Assembly: GCA_020860745.1 (NCBI GenBank)
Contig: JAJBTR010000164.1
Span: 9,230-16,506, forward strand
DNA length: 7,277 nt
DNA from: Lachnospiraceae bacterium
GTDB taxonomy: Bacteria; Bacillota; Clostridia; Lachnospirales; Lachnospiraceae
Direction of reading: 5' to 3'
The translations under genes and the position numbers were made by a program. The notes below the pieces were generated by a model that was not told where the DNA came from, did not search any database, and saw only the letters and a program-made list of their open reading frames with translations. Numbering within the stretch: position 1 is the stretch's first letter; every line of letters begins with the position of its first letter. Positions 1 to 7,142 of this stretch are shown piece by piece.

Positions 1-357
1 GAGCTGATCTGGAGCAGCTCCAACTACGATTATATGATTGTGGACGGCGAGCGCTATGAGAATGAAAATGAGGACGGATATTCGACGTTTACCGTGCCGG
101 TTACCGTGTTTGATGAGGAGATGACGGTTCTCGCGGACACAACGGCCATGGGCGCGCCCCATGAGATCGAGTATCAGCTGACCTTTTATGCGGATTCCAT
201 CACGGATAAGAGCGAGCTGCCCCAGGAGGCGGCAAAGCGGGTTCTGGTGATGGCGGCGGTTATCATTGTGGTCGGAGGGATTCTGAATTATTTTGTGAAT
301 AAGAGGAGGAACCGGGATTTTTATGGGAAAAATAACAGCGGGAAGCCGCGAAAGTAA
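1..357 (+). CDS. Membrane-anchored surface protein, C-terminal fragment (5' end outside window)
   Basis: The frame is open from base 1 to the TAA at 355-357, giving the last 118 residues; the first in-frame ATG, at 34, is probably internal. About 80 residues of acidic, aromatic, beta-rich sequence (WSSSNYDYMIVDGERY, then alternating hydrophobic strands) are followed by one hydrophobic helix at about residues 81-99 and a basic tail with NKRRNR. This fits an extracellular domain with a C-terminal membrane anchor and a cytoplasmic tail. I do not recognise the family with certainty; the strand pattern recalls ligand-binding surface domains of Firmicutes near metal or heme uptake genes, but that is only an impression. 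The 3' end overlaps the next gene by 35 bases in another frame, so the two are probably co-transcribed and translationally coupled. This suggests, without proving, a role tied to tetrapyrrole or metal metabolism. Confidence 0.8.
   Translation, partial: ELIWSSSNYDYMIVDGERYENENEDGYSTFTVPVTVFDEEMTVLADTTAMGAPHEIEYQLTFYADSITDKSELPQEAAKRVLVMAAVIIVVGGILNYFVNKRRNRDFYGKNNSGKPRK
303..310 (+). promoter_or_regulatory. Ribosome binding site for the hemC-cobA-hemD fusion
   Basis: GAGGAGGA is an almost ideal Shine-Dalgarno sequence, 12 bases before the ATG at 323. It lies inside the coding sequence of the upstream membrane protein. It supports the 323 start and the view that the two genes are translated from one message. 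Confidence 0.8.
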
Positions 358-2821
358 GCTGGCCGTCACCCAGACGGAGATGGTGACGGATTACATCCGG
401 CGGAATTATCCGCAGTATGAAGTGGATATTTTCACCATGAAAACGACGGGGGATAAGATTTTAGACAGAAAACTGGATGACATCGGCGGTAAGGGCCTGT
501 TTGTTAAGGAACTGGATGTTGCGCTGCGGGAGAAAAGAACGGATTTTTCGGTACATAGTCTGAAAGATCTGCCGATGGAGGTGCCGGAGGATCTGCCGGT
601 GGTTGGATATTCTGTGAGAGAGGATCCCCGGGATGCGTTGATTCTTCCGTCGGGAGTTTCCGGGGAGGAGATCACAGGACCGATCGGCTGCTCCGGCAGC
701 CGCCGGGCGCTGCAGTTAAAAAAGCTCTATCCGCAGGCAGAAATTAAAAATATCCGGGGCAATGTGCAGACCCGCTTAAGGAAGCTTGACGAGGGAGAAT
801 ACGGTGCGATTATTCTGGCGGCGGCCGGTCTGAAACGGCTGGGGCTGGAGAATCGGATCAGCAGAGTGTTCTCCCCGGATGAGATGATTCCGGCGGCCGG
901 TCAGGGGATTTTGTGCATTCAGGGGCGCCGGGGAGAAAATTATGATTATCTGGAAGGATTTCTGAATCAGGATGCGGCGGACTGTGCAGCAGCGGAGCGG
1001 GCGTTCACCGCATATTTAAACGGCGGGTGCAGTTCACCGGTGGCGGCTTATGCTGAGATAGTCGGAGAAAACCTGTTTGTGAGAGGGCTTTATTATGAGG
1101 AGGAGACGCAGCGGTCGATGGTCGGATCTATCACAGGGCCGAGAAAGAAAGCTGCGGCCGTGGGACGCCAGCTGGCGGCACAGCTGAAATGTGCAGGGGC
1201 GCGTAAGGAATATAACTACCGGGAGGGGCGCGTTTGGCTTGTGGGCGCCGGCCCGGGAGATTCCGGCCTCTTTACGCAGAAGGGCGAATTTGTGTTGGCG
1301 GAGGCGGAGGTCGTGGTATATGACAGTCTGGTGGGGCAGGAGGTCTTAAGCCGGATACCCGCCGATGCGGAAAAAATCGACGCAGGAAAGCGAGCGGGAA
1401 ATCACCATAAATCCCAGTGGCAGACCAATGAGATTCTTGCGGGGGAAGCACTGAAGGGAAAACGGGTCGTCCGCCTGAAAGGCGGAGATCCGTTCCTGTT
1501 CGGGCGCGGCGGAGAAGAGCTGGAACTGCTGACAAAATACGGGATACCCTATGAGGTCGTGCCGGGTGTCACTTCCGCGATTTCGGTGCCGGCCTATAAT
1601 GGGATTCCGGTGACACACCGGGATTTTGCGTCGTCCGTTCATATTATCACAGGGCACAGACGCGCCGGAGTCGGGTACGATATCAATTTCCGCGCTCTGG
1701 TGGAAGCCGGGGGGGCTTATGTGTTCCTCATGGGGCTTGCCGCCCTGGGCGATCTGATGCGCGGGCTTTTGGACGGCGGTATTTCGCCGGATATGCCGGC
1801 GGCAGTGCTGCAGCAGGGCGCAACTTCTCATCAGAGAAAGGTTCTCGCAACGGTGGAAACCATCGGGGAAGCGGTTGCACAGGCGCATCTGGAAGCGCCC
1901 GCTGTGATTGTGGTAGGTGAGGTGTGCGCGCTGGCACAGGATTTTTCCTGGTACGAGCATCTGCCTTTGTTTGGGGAGAAAATTGTGGTGACCCGGCCGA
2001 GAAGACGGAGCGCCGCGTTGGTAAATGAATTAAAAAAACTGGGAGCGGAAGTAATCTGCGCGCCGGTCATTCGGACGGTGCCGGTGACGGAGAAAGGAAA
2101 GCTCGAGGAAATTGAAAAGGCGTTCCGGGGAATCGGAGAATACACCATGCTGGTGTTTACCTCCCCGTACGGCGTGGAACGGTTTATGGAATTGTGCAGG
2201 GAGCATCATGTTGATCTCAGGGCGCTGGCGGGTAAGCGCCTGGCTGCTATCGGAAAGGCGACGGCCGAGGCTCTTGAACGGCGGGGAATGTTCGTGGACA
2301 TTATCCCGGAACAGTATGAGTCTGCGGAGCTGGGGAAAACGATTCGGCAAGTGTGCCGTCCGGGGGAAACGATTCTGATTCCGAGATCATCCATCGGGTC
2401 GGCGGCTCTGGTGGATGAGATTATGAAAAAGGATGTTGTGCAGGCAGCAGGGATTGTTCCGTTACGGCTTGAAATGGATGATGGAGCGAATGATGGATCG
2501 GAGTGTGAAGACGGCATCCGGGTGCACGATCTGCCGATTTATGATACGATTTGTGATGCCGGAACAGCAGGGTTTCTGCAAAAAGAAATGGAAGCCGGGG
2601 ATGTGACGCTGGTGACATTTACCAGCGCCTCCACGGTGCGGGGATTTGCCGCCATGCTGCCGGATTACGATTACAGAAAAATAACGGCTGTCTGTATCGG
2701 AAAGCAGACGGAGGCGGCTGCCTCTTCCTATGGGATGAAAACAGTGGCGGCGAAGAACGCGACGGTGGAGGATATGACAGACTGCATCTTGTCGTATCAT
2801 GAGAAGAAATTTTCGGACTGA
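323..2821 (+). CDS. hemC-cobA-hemD: Trifunctional hydroxymethylbilane synthase / uroporphyrinogen-III C-methyltransferase / uroporphyrinogen-III synthase
   Basis: One uninterrupted 832-residue frame carries three complete cytosolic enzymes. Residues 1-290 are porphobilinogen deaminase (HemC), which joins four porphobilinogens into hydroxymethylbilane: N-terminal AGSRESKLA, catalytic Asp82 in HSLKDLP, and Cys236 in GGCSSPVAA, which carries the dipyrromethane cofactor. Residues 302-543 are a SAM-dependent uroporphyrinogen-III methyltransferase making precorrin-2: GAGPGD at 308-313, RLKGGDPFLFGRGGEE from 384, PGVTSAISVPAYNGIPVTHR from 414. Residues 551-832 are uroporphyrinogen-III synthase (HemD), which closes and inverts ring D: VVTRPR, VFTSPYGVERF and TFTSASTVRGF, with an intact C-terminus. 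Methyltransferase-HemD fusions are known in Firmicutes; HemC at the front is the less usual part. The methyltransferase sits in the middle although it acts last. The gene ends in tandem stops (TGATGA) and is followed by hemA. The product commits the pathway toward siroheme and cobalamin. Confidence 0.96.
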   Translation: MGKITAGSRESKLAVTQTEMVTDYIRRNYPQYEVDIFTMKTTGDKILDRKLDDIGGKGLFVKELDVALREKRTDFSVHSLKDLPMEVPEDLPVVGYSVREDPRDALILPSGVSGEEITGPIGCSGSRRALQLKKLYPQAEIKNIRGNVQTRLRKLDEGEYGAIILAAAGLKRLGLENRISRVFSPDEMIPAAGQGILCIQGRRGENYDYLEGFLNQDAADCAAAERAFTAYLNGGCSSPVAAYAEIVGENLFVRGLYYEEETQRSMVGSITGPRKKAAAVGRQLAAQLKCAGARKEYNYREGRVWLVGAGPGDSGLFTQKGEFVLAEAEVVVYDSLVGQEVLSRIPADAEKIDAGKRAGNHHKSQWQTNEILAGEALKGKRVVRLKGGDPFLFGRGGEELELLTKYGIPYEVVPGVTSAISVPAYNGIPVTHRDFASSVHIITGHRRAGVGYDINFRALVEAGGAYVFLMGLAALGDLMRGLLDGGISPDMPAAVLQQGATSHQRKVLATVETIGEAVAQAHLEAPAVIVVGEVCALAQDFSWYEHLPLFGEKIVVTRPRRRSAALVNELKKLGAEVICAPVIRTVPVTEKGKLEEIEKAFRGIGEYTMLVFTSPYGVERFMELCREHHVDLRALAGKRLAAIGKATAEALERRGMFVDIIPEQYESAELGKTIRQVCRPGETILIPRSSIGSAALVDEIMKKDVVQAAGIVPLRLEMDDGANDGSECEDGIRVHDLPIYDTICDAGTAGFLQKEMEAGDVTLVTFTSASTVRGFAAMLPDYDYRKITAVCIGKQTEAAASSYGMKTVAAKNATVEDMTDCILSYHEKKFSD

Positions 2822-2868
2822 TGAAAGCGGCATGTCTGCGTGCAGAGCACGGAGCAACCGACTTTCAT
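2821..2868 (+). other. Imperfect stem-loop just after the fusion gene stop codon
   Basis: ATGAAAG (2821-2827) pairs perfectly with CTTTCAT (2862-2868). The helix continues as CGG (2828-2830) with CCG (2858-2860) across a bulged A at 2861. Inside is a second hairpin, CGTGC-AGA-GCACG (2839-2851). The left arm starts on the last base of the stop codon. No U-tract follows, so this is not a standard intrinsic terminator. It could stabilise the upstream mRNA, mark a processing site, or modulate read-through into hemA. The pairing is visible in the sequence; the role is inferred. Confidence 0.35.
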
Positions 2869-2932
2869 GTATCATGATGATTGCGTCTGCAGTTAAAGTT
2901 GTTTACTATGACACGGGAAAAGAGGAACATTC

Positions 2933-4180
2933 ATGCAGTTGGGAATGATCGGGATAAATTATAAACAGGCGCCCCTGGATGTGCGGGACCGGACGTCGTT
3001 TACAGAGAATACGAAAATAGAGTTTTTACATCAGATGGAGGCGAATACGCATCCTGCGGTGACGCAGTGCATGATACTGTCCACCTGCAACCGCAGTGAG
3101 ATTTACTTTTTCTATGAGGAAGAGGAACAGTTTTCTCAGATGAGCAGTTTTTATACGGACTGGTTTACGAGCGAAGTCTGCGGGTCTTATCTGGTGTCCT
3201 GCAAGGGGGAGGAAGCGGTGGCGTACCTCTATCGCACGGCTGCGGGTCTGGAATCGATGGTGTTGGGGGAGGATCAGATTCTGGGGCAGGTCGGCGAAGC
3301 CCTGGATTTTGCCAGGACGCTCGGCTATGCAAAAAAAGAGATGAATAAGGTGGTCCGGGATGCCGTCACCTGCGCCAAAAAGCTGAAGACAGAACTGAAA
3401 ATCAGTGAGGTGCCGCTTTCTGTCAGTTATATCGGAATTCTGCAGGTGGAAAAGACGCTGGGAATTCAGGGAAAAACAGCTGCGGTCATCGGCCTGGGAA
3501 AGGTTTCCAGACTGGCCATAAAATATCTGGACTATTACGGGGCGGAAAAGATCATAGTCTGTACCCGGGCTATCCAGAGGGTAAAAGAACTAAAGGAAGA
3601 GTATCCGCAGGTGGAAGCGGCGGAGTATGGTGCGCGGTATGAGGCGATCGAGGCGAGTGATATCGTGATCAGTGCGACTGCGGCGCCCCATGTGATTCTG
3701 ACGCGGGAGGATTACACGGCAAACTGTGACACCGCGCGGCCGAGAGTGTTTCTGGATCTGGCGACGCCGCGGGATGTGGAACAGGAGATGGAACAGGAGC
3801 CGGGCGTTACGCTGATCAATATGGACACGCTCCATCAGATTTCGCAGGAGAATCAGAAAGAGCGGGAGCGGCTGGTTGCACTGGGGCAGGAGGAGATGCA
3901 GCAGGAAGTGGCGCAGACCATGGAATGGCTGTTTGCCAGTCAGATGGACGGTACGATTGAATCGCTGCAGAAGCGGTGTGCCGGGATTGTGGAGGACAGT
4001 TTTACGTATCTGGACCGCAAGCTGGATCTGACGCCGCGGGAGCAGAAACTGGTGAAAAAGATTCTGAATGCTTCCCTGCAGCGGCTGCTGCGGGAACCGA
4101 TTCATGAGATGAAGACGCTGGAATCGCCGCGGGAGCAGGAGGACTGCAGGCATTTTGTGGAGCAGTTGTTTCAATTGTAG
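2933..4180 (+). CDS. hemA: Glutamyl-tRNA reductase
   Basis: This 415-residue protein has the usual length for GluTR, which reduces glutamyl-tRNA(Glu) with NADPH to glutamate-1-semialdehyde, the first committed step of C5-pathway tetrapyrrole synthesis. The N-terminal catalytic domain has the nucleophile Cys52 in LSTCNRSE and the signature AAGLESMVLGEDQILGQV (about 103-120). A Rossmann domain follows, with AAVIGLGKVS (183-192), ISATAAPH (246-253) and LDLATPRDVE (274-283). The rest, from about 320, is the helical dimerisation region, ending in a C-terminal part with NASLQRLLREPIHEMK. Oddities: Tyr10 (INYKQAP) and Tyr98 (AYLYRTAAGL) stand where most GluTRs have His, and the glycine motif is GLGKVS rather than the usual GAGEMG type. 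The start is supported by AGAGGA at 2921-2926, six bases upstream. It follows the fusion gene by 111 bases. HemL and HemB, needed to connect HemA to HemC, are not in the window. Confidence 0.94.
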   Translation: MQLGMIGINYKQAPLDVRDRTSFTENTKIEFLHQMEANTHPAVTQCMILSTCNRSEIYFFYEEEEQFSQMSSFYTDWFTSEVCGSYLVSCKGEEAVAYLYRTAAGLESMVLGEDQILGQVGEALDFARTLGYAKKEMNKVVRDAVTCAKKLKTELKISEVPLSVSYIGILQVEKTLGIQGKTAAVIGLGKVSRLAIKYLDYYGAEKIIVCTRAIQRVKELKEEYPQVEAAEYGARYEAIEASDIVISATAAPHVILTREDYTANCDTARPRVFLDLATPRDVEQEMEQEPGVTLINMDTLHQISQENQKERERLVALGQEEMQQEVAQTMEWLFASQMDGTIESLQKRCAGIVEDSFTYLDRKLDLTPREQKLVKKILNASLQRLLREPIHEMKTLESPREQEDCRHFVEQLFQL

Positions 4181-4337
4181 ATGCAGGATAATCTGGATTA
4201 AGATGGGATGAGTGAAACGAATTGACTGAAAACTTCCGAATAACAGGAATTTTCGAATAAAAATCCCGGCTCAGAAGATGGAAATAGATGAGGAAGGCAA
4301 AGCAGGAATTCTCTGGCTGTCTTATGCAAAAGAATTA

Positions 4338-4343
4338 AGAGGG
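4338..4343 (+). promoter_or_regulatory. Ribosome binding site deciding the cobQ start
   Basis: AGAGGG lies six bases before the ATG at 4350 but directly abuts the ATG at 4344. The ATG at 4278 opens the longest frame and would add 24 residues unlike any CobQ N-terminus. Spacing and homology both favour 4350. Confidence 0.7.
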
Positions 4344-4349
4344 ATGACG

Positions 4350-5858
4350 ATGGCAAAATCAATTATGGTGCAGGGTACGATGTCCAGCGCAGGGAAAAGT
4401 TTTATCGTGGCGGGTTTGTGCCGGATTTTTAAGCAGGACGGCTACCGGGTTGCGCCGTTTAAATCTCAGAATATGGCGCTCAACTCTTTTATCACGGAAG
4501 AGGGGCTGGAGATGGGGCGTGCCCAGGTCATGCAGGCGGAAGCCGCGGGCCGGACGCCGTCCGTATATATGAACCCGATTCTGTTAAAGCCGACCAATGA
4601 CACCGGGTCGCAGGTGATCGTAAACGGAAAAGTAAGAGGCAATATGGCTGCCAGAGACTATTTCCGATACAAGACCTCGCTGATCCCGGATGTGATGCAC
4701 GCCTATGAAAAACTGTCGGAGGATACCGATATCATCGTCATAGAGGGAGCCGGGAGTCCGGCGGAGATCAACTTAAAAGAGCAGGATATCGTCAACATGG
4801 GAATGGCGAAGATGGCGGATGCGCCGGTTCTGCTGGTGGGCGACATTGACCGGGGCGGCGTGTTTGCACAGCTGTACGGCACTTATGCTCTCTTAGAGCC
4901 GGAGGAACAGAAGCGCGTTTGCGGCTTTGTCATCAATAAATTCCGTGGCGATAAGACGATTCTGGATCCGGGCATTGACATGCTGCAGGAGAGAATCCCG
5001 GTGCCGGTGCTCGGCGTGGTTCCCTATATGGATGTGAAGGTGGAGGACGAGGACAGCCTGACGGAGCGTTTTTCCCGGAAAGAAAAGGCGGGCGTAGACC
5101 TGGCGGTCATTCGCTTCCCGCGCATTTCCAATTTTACAGATTTTTCGGTGTTTGAGCAGATGGACAACGTATCGCTGCGGTACGTCACCAGCGTGCGGGA
5201 ACTGGGGAGCCCCGATATGATTTTTCTCCCGGGCAGCAAGAATACAATGGGTGATTTAAAATGGATGCGTCAGAACGGTCTGGAGGCTGCCATCAAAAAA
5301 CGGGCGGGAGACATACCGGTTTTCGGCATCTGCGGCGGGTATCAGATGCTGGGGAAAACGCTGTCAGACCCATTTGGCGTCGAGGAAGGCGGGATCCTGC
5401 GCGGGATGGAGCTGCTTCCCATGGATACCGTGATGCGGGAGGAAAAGCATACAACACAGGTGGAAGGCAGAATCGGCCAGCTGGATGGCATTTTTTCTGT
5501 GCTTGACGGGCAGAAAATCAGAGGATACGAGATTCATATGGGCGAGAGTACGGCGGACGCACATGCCGGCTTCCTGTGCCGGATCCGGAAAATCGGAGCC
5601 GGTGAGGAAACCGCAGGAGCGGAGACGACGGACGGCCTGTTTGCGAATCAGGTATACGGAACGTATGTACATGGAATTTTCGATCAGGGGAAAATAGCCT
5701 GGATGATTGTGCAGGCGCTGGCGAAAAAGAAAAATCTCGAGATCAGCTCCGGCGAATGGATGGATTACGCGGCTTTTAAGGAGACGCAGTATGACAAGAT
5801 GGCGGATATCCTGCGGCAGCATATGGATATGGAGGCTATCTATGGTTTGTTGAGATAA
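4350..5858 (+). CDS. cobQ: Cobyric acid synthase (glutamine-hydrolysing)
   Basis: From the preferred start at 4350 the protein is 502 residues, normal for CobQ/CbiP. The enzyme uses ATP and glutamine to amidate side chains b, d, e and g of adenosylcobyrinic acid a,c-diamide, giving cobyric acid. The N-terminal half is a dethiobiotin-synthetase-like ATPase: [13 protein letters not shown] (6-18) with the modified P-loop, [11 protein letters not shown] (37-47), [12 protein letters not shown] (131-142) and [12 protein letters not shown] (163-174). The C-terminal half is a class I (triad) glutaminase: FLPGSKNTM (292-300), nucleophile Cys328 in [18 protein letters not shown] (393-399) and catalytic His441 in [10 protein letters not shown]. 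Starting at 4278 would add 24 residues before the conserved [10 protein letters not shown]; that extension is probably 5' leader. The gene sits between hemA and cobD with 169- and 123-base gaps. No frameshift or missing active-site residue is seen. Confidence 0.95.
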   Translation: MAKSIMVQGTMSSAGKSFIVAGLCRIFKQDGYRVAPFKSQNMALNSFITEEGLEMGRAQVMQAEAAGRTPSVYMNPILLKPTNDTGSQVIVNGKVRGNMAARDYFRYKTSLIPDVMHAYEKLSEDTDIIVIEGAGSPAEINLKEQDIVNMGMAKMADAPVLLVGDIDRGGVFAQLYGTYALLEPEEQKRVCGFVINKFRGDKTILDPGIDMLQERIPVPVLGVVPYMDVKVEDEDSLTERFSRKEKAGVDLAVIRFPRISNFTDFSVFEQMDNVSLRYVTSVRELGSPDMIFLPGSKNTMGDLKWMRQNGLEAAIKKRAGDIPVFGICGGYQMLGKTLSDPFGVEEGGILRGMELLPMDTVMREEKHTTQVEGRIGQLDGIFSVLDGQKIRGYEIHMGESTADAHAGFLCRIRKIGAGEETAGAETTDGLFANQVYGTYVHGIFDQGKIAWMIVQALAKKKNLEISSGEWMDYAAFKETQYDKMADILRQHMDMEAIYGLLR

Positions 5859-5981
5859 GGATGACTGTATCAGTTTTGAACTTTATAAATCATGTTATCA
5901 GGCAGTCTGATCACCGACAGGCAGGTATATAGGTGATGGAGCAGATGAACAGTAAGGAATTGTCACAAAACGGGAGACGGT

Positions 5982-7034
5982 ATGGGAAAAGTAGTTCACG
6001 GCGGTGATATATACAGAAATCAGGTCATATATGATTTTTCAGTGAATGTCAACCCTCTGGGCGTGCCGGAGCGGGTGCGGCAGAGCATGGAGGCAGCGCT
6101 GGGGGATTGCGAATGTTATCCGGATCCTCTGGCGGAGAAGCTGCGGACTGCCCTGGCTCAAAAGGACGGCGTCAAAGAGGAACAGATTGTGTTTGGGAAT
6201 GGCGCGTCTGAATTGTTTTTTGGAATCGTCCATGCTTTGAAACCGAAAAAGGTACTCATTCCCATCCCTTCTTTTTTTGAGTATGAGAAGTCAGCGCTGG
6301 CGGTCGGCGCGGAGGTGATATATCATCGTTTATCCGGGAAGAGGGAATTTGTGTTGGACAAAGAGATTTTTCCCGGCCTTTCGGAAGATATAGATCTGCT
6401 TTATCTGGCAAATCCGAACAATCCCAATGGCCGGCTGATGGATAGAGAGATTCTGTTGTCTATTCTGCGGATTTGCAGAGAACGCGGCATCCGCGTGGTG
6501 CTGGATGAGTGCTTTCTGGAGCTGACAACCGCGGGAACGACCGGGAGCATGCTCCCGGAGCTGGAAAACTATCCGAATCTGATTCTCGTGAGGGCGTTTA
6601 CGAAGACATATGCATTGCCCGGCGTCCGCCTGGGGTATCTCTGCTGTGCCGATCCGGAGGTGGTCTGTGCGTTGGAATCCCATCTGCCGGACTGGAATCT
6701 GTCCGTTTTCGCACAGGCGGCCGGAGTCGCAGCGTGTAAGGAAGCTGCTTATGTGGAACAGGCTGTCCGGCTGATTGAGCGAGAGAGAGAATTCTGTAAG
6801 AAGTCTCTGGAGCAAATGGGGTTTTGCGTGTGTTCCTCAGATGTGAATTTTTTGTTGTTCCGGGCGGATATTCCGTTGGATGAGGTCTTATTAAAGCGTG
6901 GAATTCTGATACGGAATTGCAGCAACTATCCGGGACTGGGTCAGGGATATTTCCGGATTGCGGTGAAGCGGCCGGAAGAAAACCGGATGCTGATGAAAGT
7001 GATTGCTCAGGTAGTGAATTTTCCTGGTCTGTAA
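5982..7034 (+). CDS. cobD: L-threonine-O-3-phosphate decarboxylase (PLP-dependent)
   Basis: This 350-residue fold-type I PLP enzyme belongs to the HisC-like aminotransferase family. CobD decarboxylates L-threonine O-3-phosphate to (R)-1-amino-2-propanol O-2-phosphate, which CbiB attaches to the corrin as the nucleotide-loop linker. Visible landmarks are HGGDIYRN near the N-terminus, DFSVNVNPLG (18-27), FGNGASELFFG (71-81), NPNNPNG (144-150), DECF with Asp175, the PLP Schiff-base Lys208 in RAFTKTYALPGVRLGY (204-219), and Arg325 in YFRIAVK near the C-terminus, the usual carboxylate-binding Arg. HisC (histidinol-phosphate aminotransferase) is the main alternative. The HGGDIYR start, the absence of his genes and the position between cobQ and cbiC favour CobD. 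The start is supported by GGGAG at 5972-5976, five bases upstream. In some nomenclatures this protein is called CobC. cbiB, often beside cobD, is not visible here. Confidence 0.92.
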   Translation: MGKVVHGGDIYRNQVIYDFSVNVNPLGVPERVRQSMEAALGDCECYPDPLAEKLRTALAQKDGVKEEQIVFGNGASELFFGIVHALKPKKVLIPIPSFFEYEKSALAVGAEVIYHRLSGKREFVLDKEIFPGLSEDIDLLYLANPNNPNGRLMDREILLSILRICRERGIRVVLDECFLELTTAGTTGSMLPELENYPNLILVRAFTKTYALPGVRLGYLCCADPEVVCALESHLPDWNLSVFAQAAGVAACKEAAYVEQAVRLIEREREFCKKSLEQMGFCVCSSDVNFLLFRADIPLDEVLLKRGILIRNCSNYPGLGQGYFRIAVKRPEENRMLMKVIAQVVNFPGL

Positions 7035-7091
7035 CGGGAACAATCCGGTTTGATACTATTGTGGGAAAAAGATTCAAAGCATGGGGCGCAT

Positions 7092-7119
7092 TTGAGTAAT
7101 GCAGGATAAATGATATAAT
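7092..7119 (+). promoter_or_regulatory. Candidate sigma-70/SigA promoter before cbiC
   Basis: A perfect TATAAT at 7114-7119 is preceded by TG at 7111-7112, giving an extended -10 (TGnTATAAT). TTGAGT at 7092-7097 lies 16 bases upstream as a four-of-six match to the -35 box. Transcription would be expected to begin near 7126, very close to the start of cbiC. It would give the downstream cbi genes their own promoter in addition to read-through from cobD. The match is strong, but the region is AT-rich, so chance remains possible. Confidence 0.45.
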
Positions 7120-7142
7120 ATAACAGGGAGATGACACAGGGC

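Noticed and set aside
1346..1960. Long reverse-strand open frame inside the fusion gene
   Set aside because: It lies wholly opposite the conserved methyltransferase domain, its translation has low-complexity His/Arg/Pro-rich character typical of an antisense shadow, and I see no recognisable domain.
2881..2909. Possible promoter before hemA: TTGCGT, 17-base spacer, TACTAT
   Set aside because: The boxes match only three and four of six bases, and the spacing could be chance. Not enough to list as a feature.
3590..4174. Reverse-strand open frame of 194 codons opposite hemA
   Set aside because: It is rich in Leu, Gln, His and Arg, as expected from the complement of Glu/Gln/Leu-rich helical HemA sequence. 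It is a shadow frame.
4278..4349. N-terminal extension of CobQ from the ATG at 4278
   Set aside because: The 24 extra residues do not resemble CobQ, and I see no well-placed Shine-Dalgarno site before 4278. AGAGGG sits six bases before the ATG at 4350, where the conserved [10 protein letters not shown] begins.
5864..5911. Short palindromes after cobQ (ACTG-TAT-CAGT at 5864-5874 and ATCAG-GCAGT-CTGAT at 5897-5911)
   Set aside because: Stems of four and five pairs, with at most four T after the first, are too weak for an intrinsic terminator.
5945..6007. Twenty-codon open frame overlapping the cobD start
   Set aside because: It has only a weak ribosome site, its composition is unremarkable, and it overlaps cobD out of frame. 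No regulatory codon run, such as a leader peptide would have, is seen.
7035..7062. Possible terminator after cobD
   Set aside because: Only competing stems of four to five pairs can be drawn (CGGG with TCCG; ACAAT with ATTGT), and no T-run follows.
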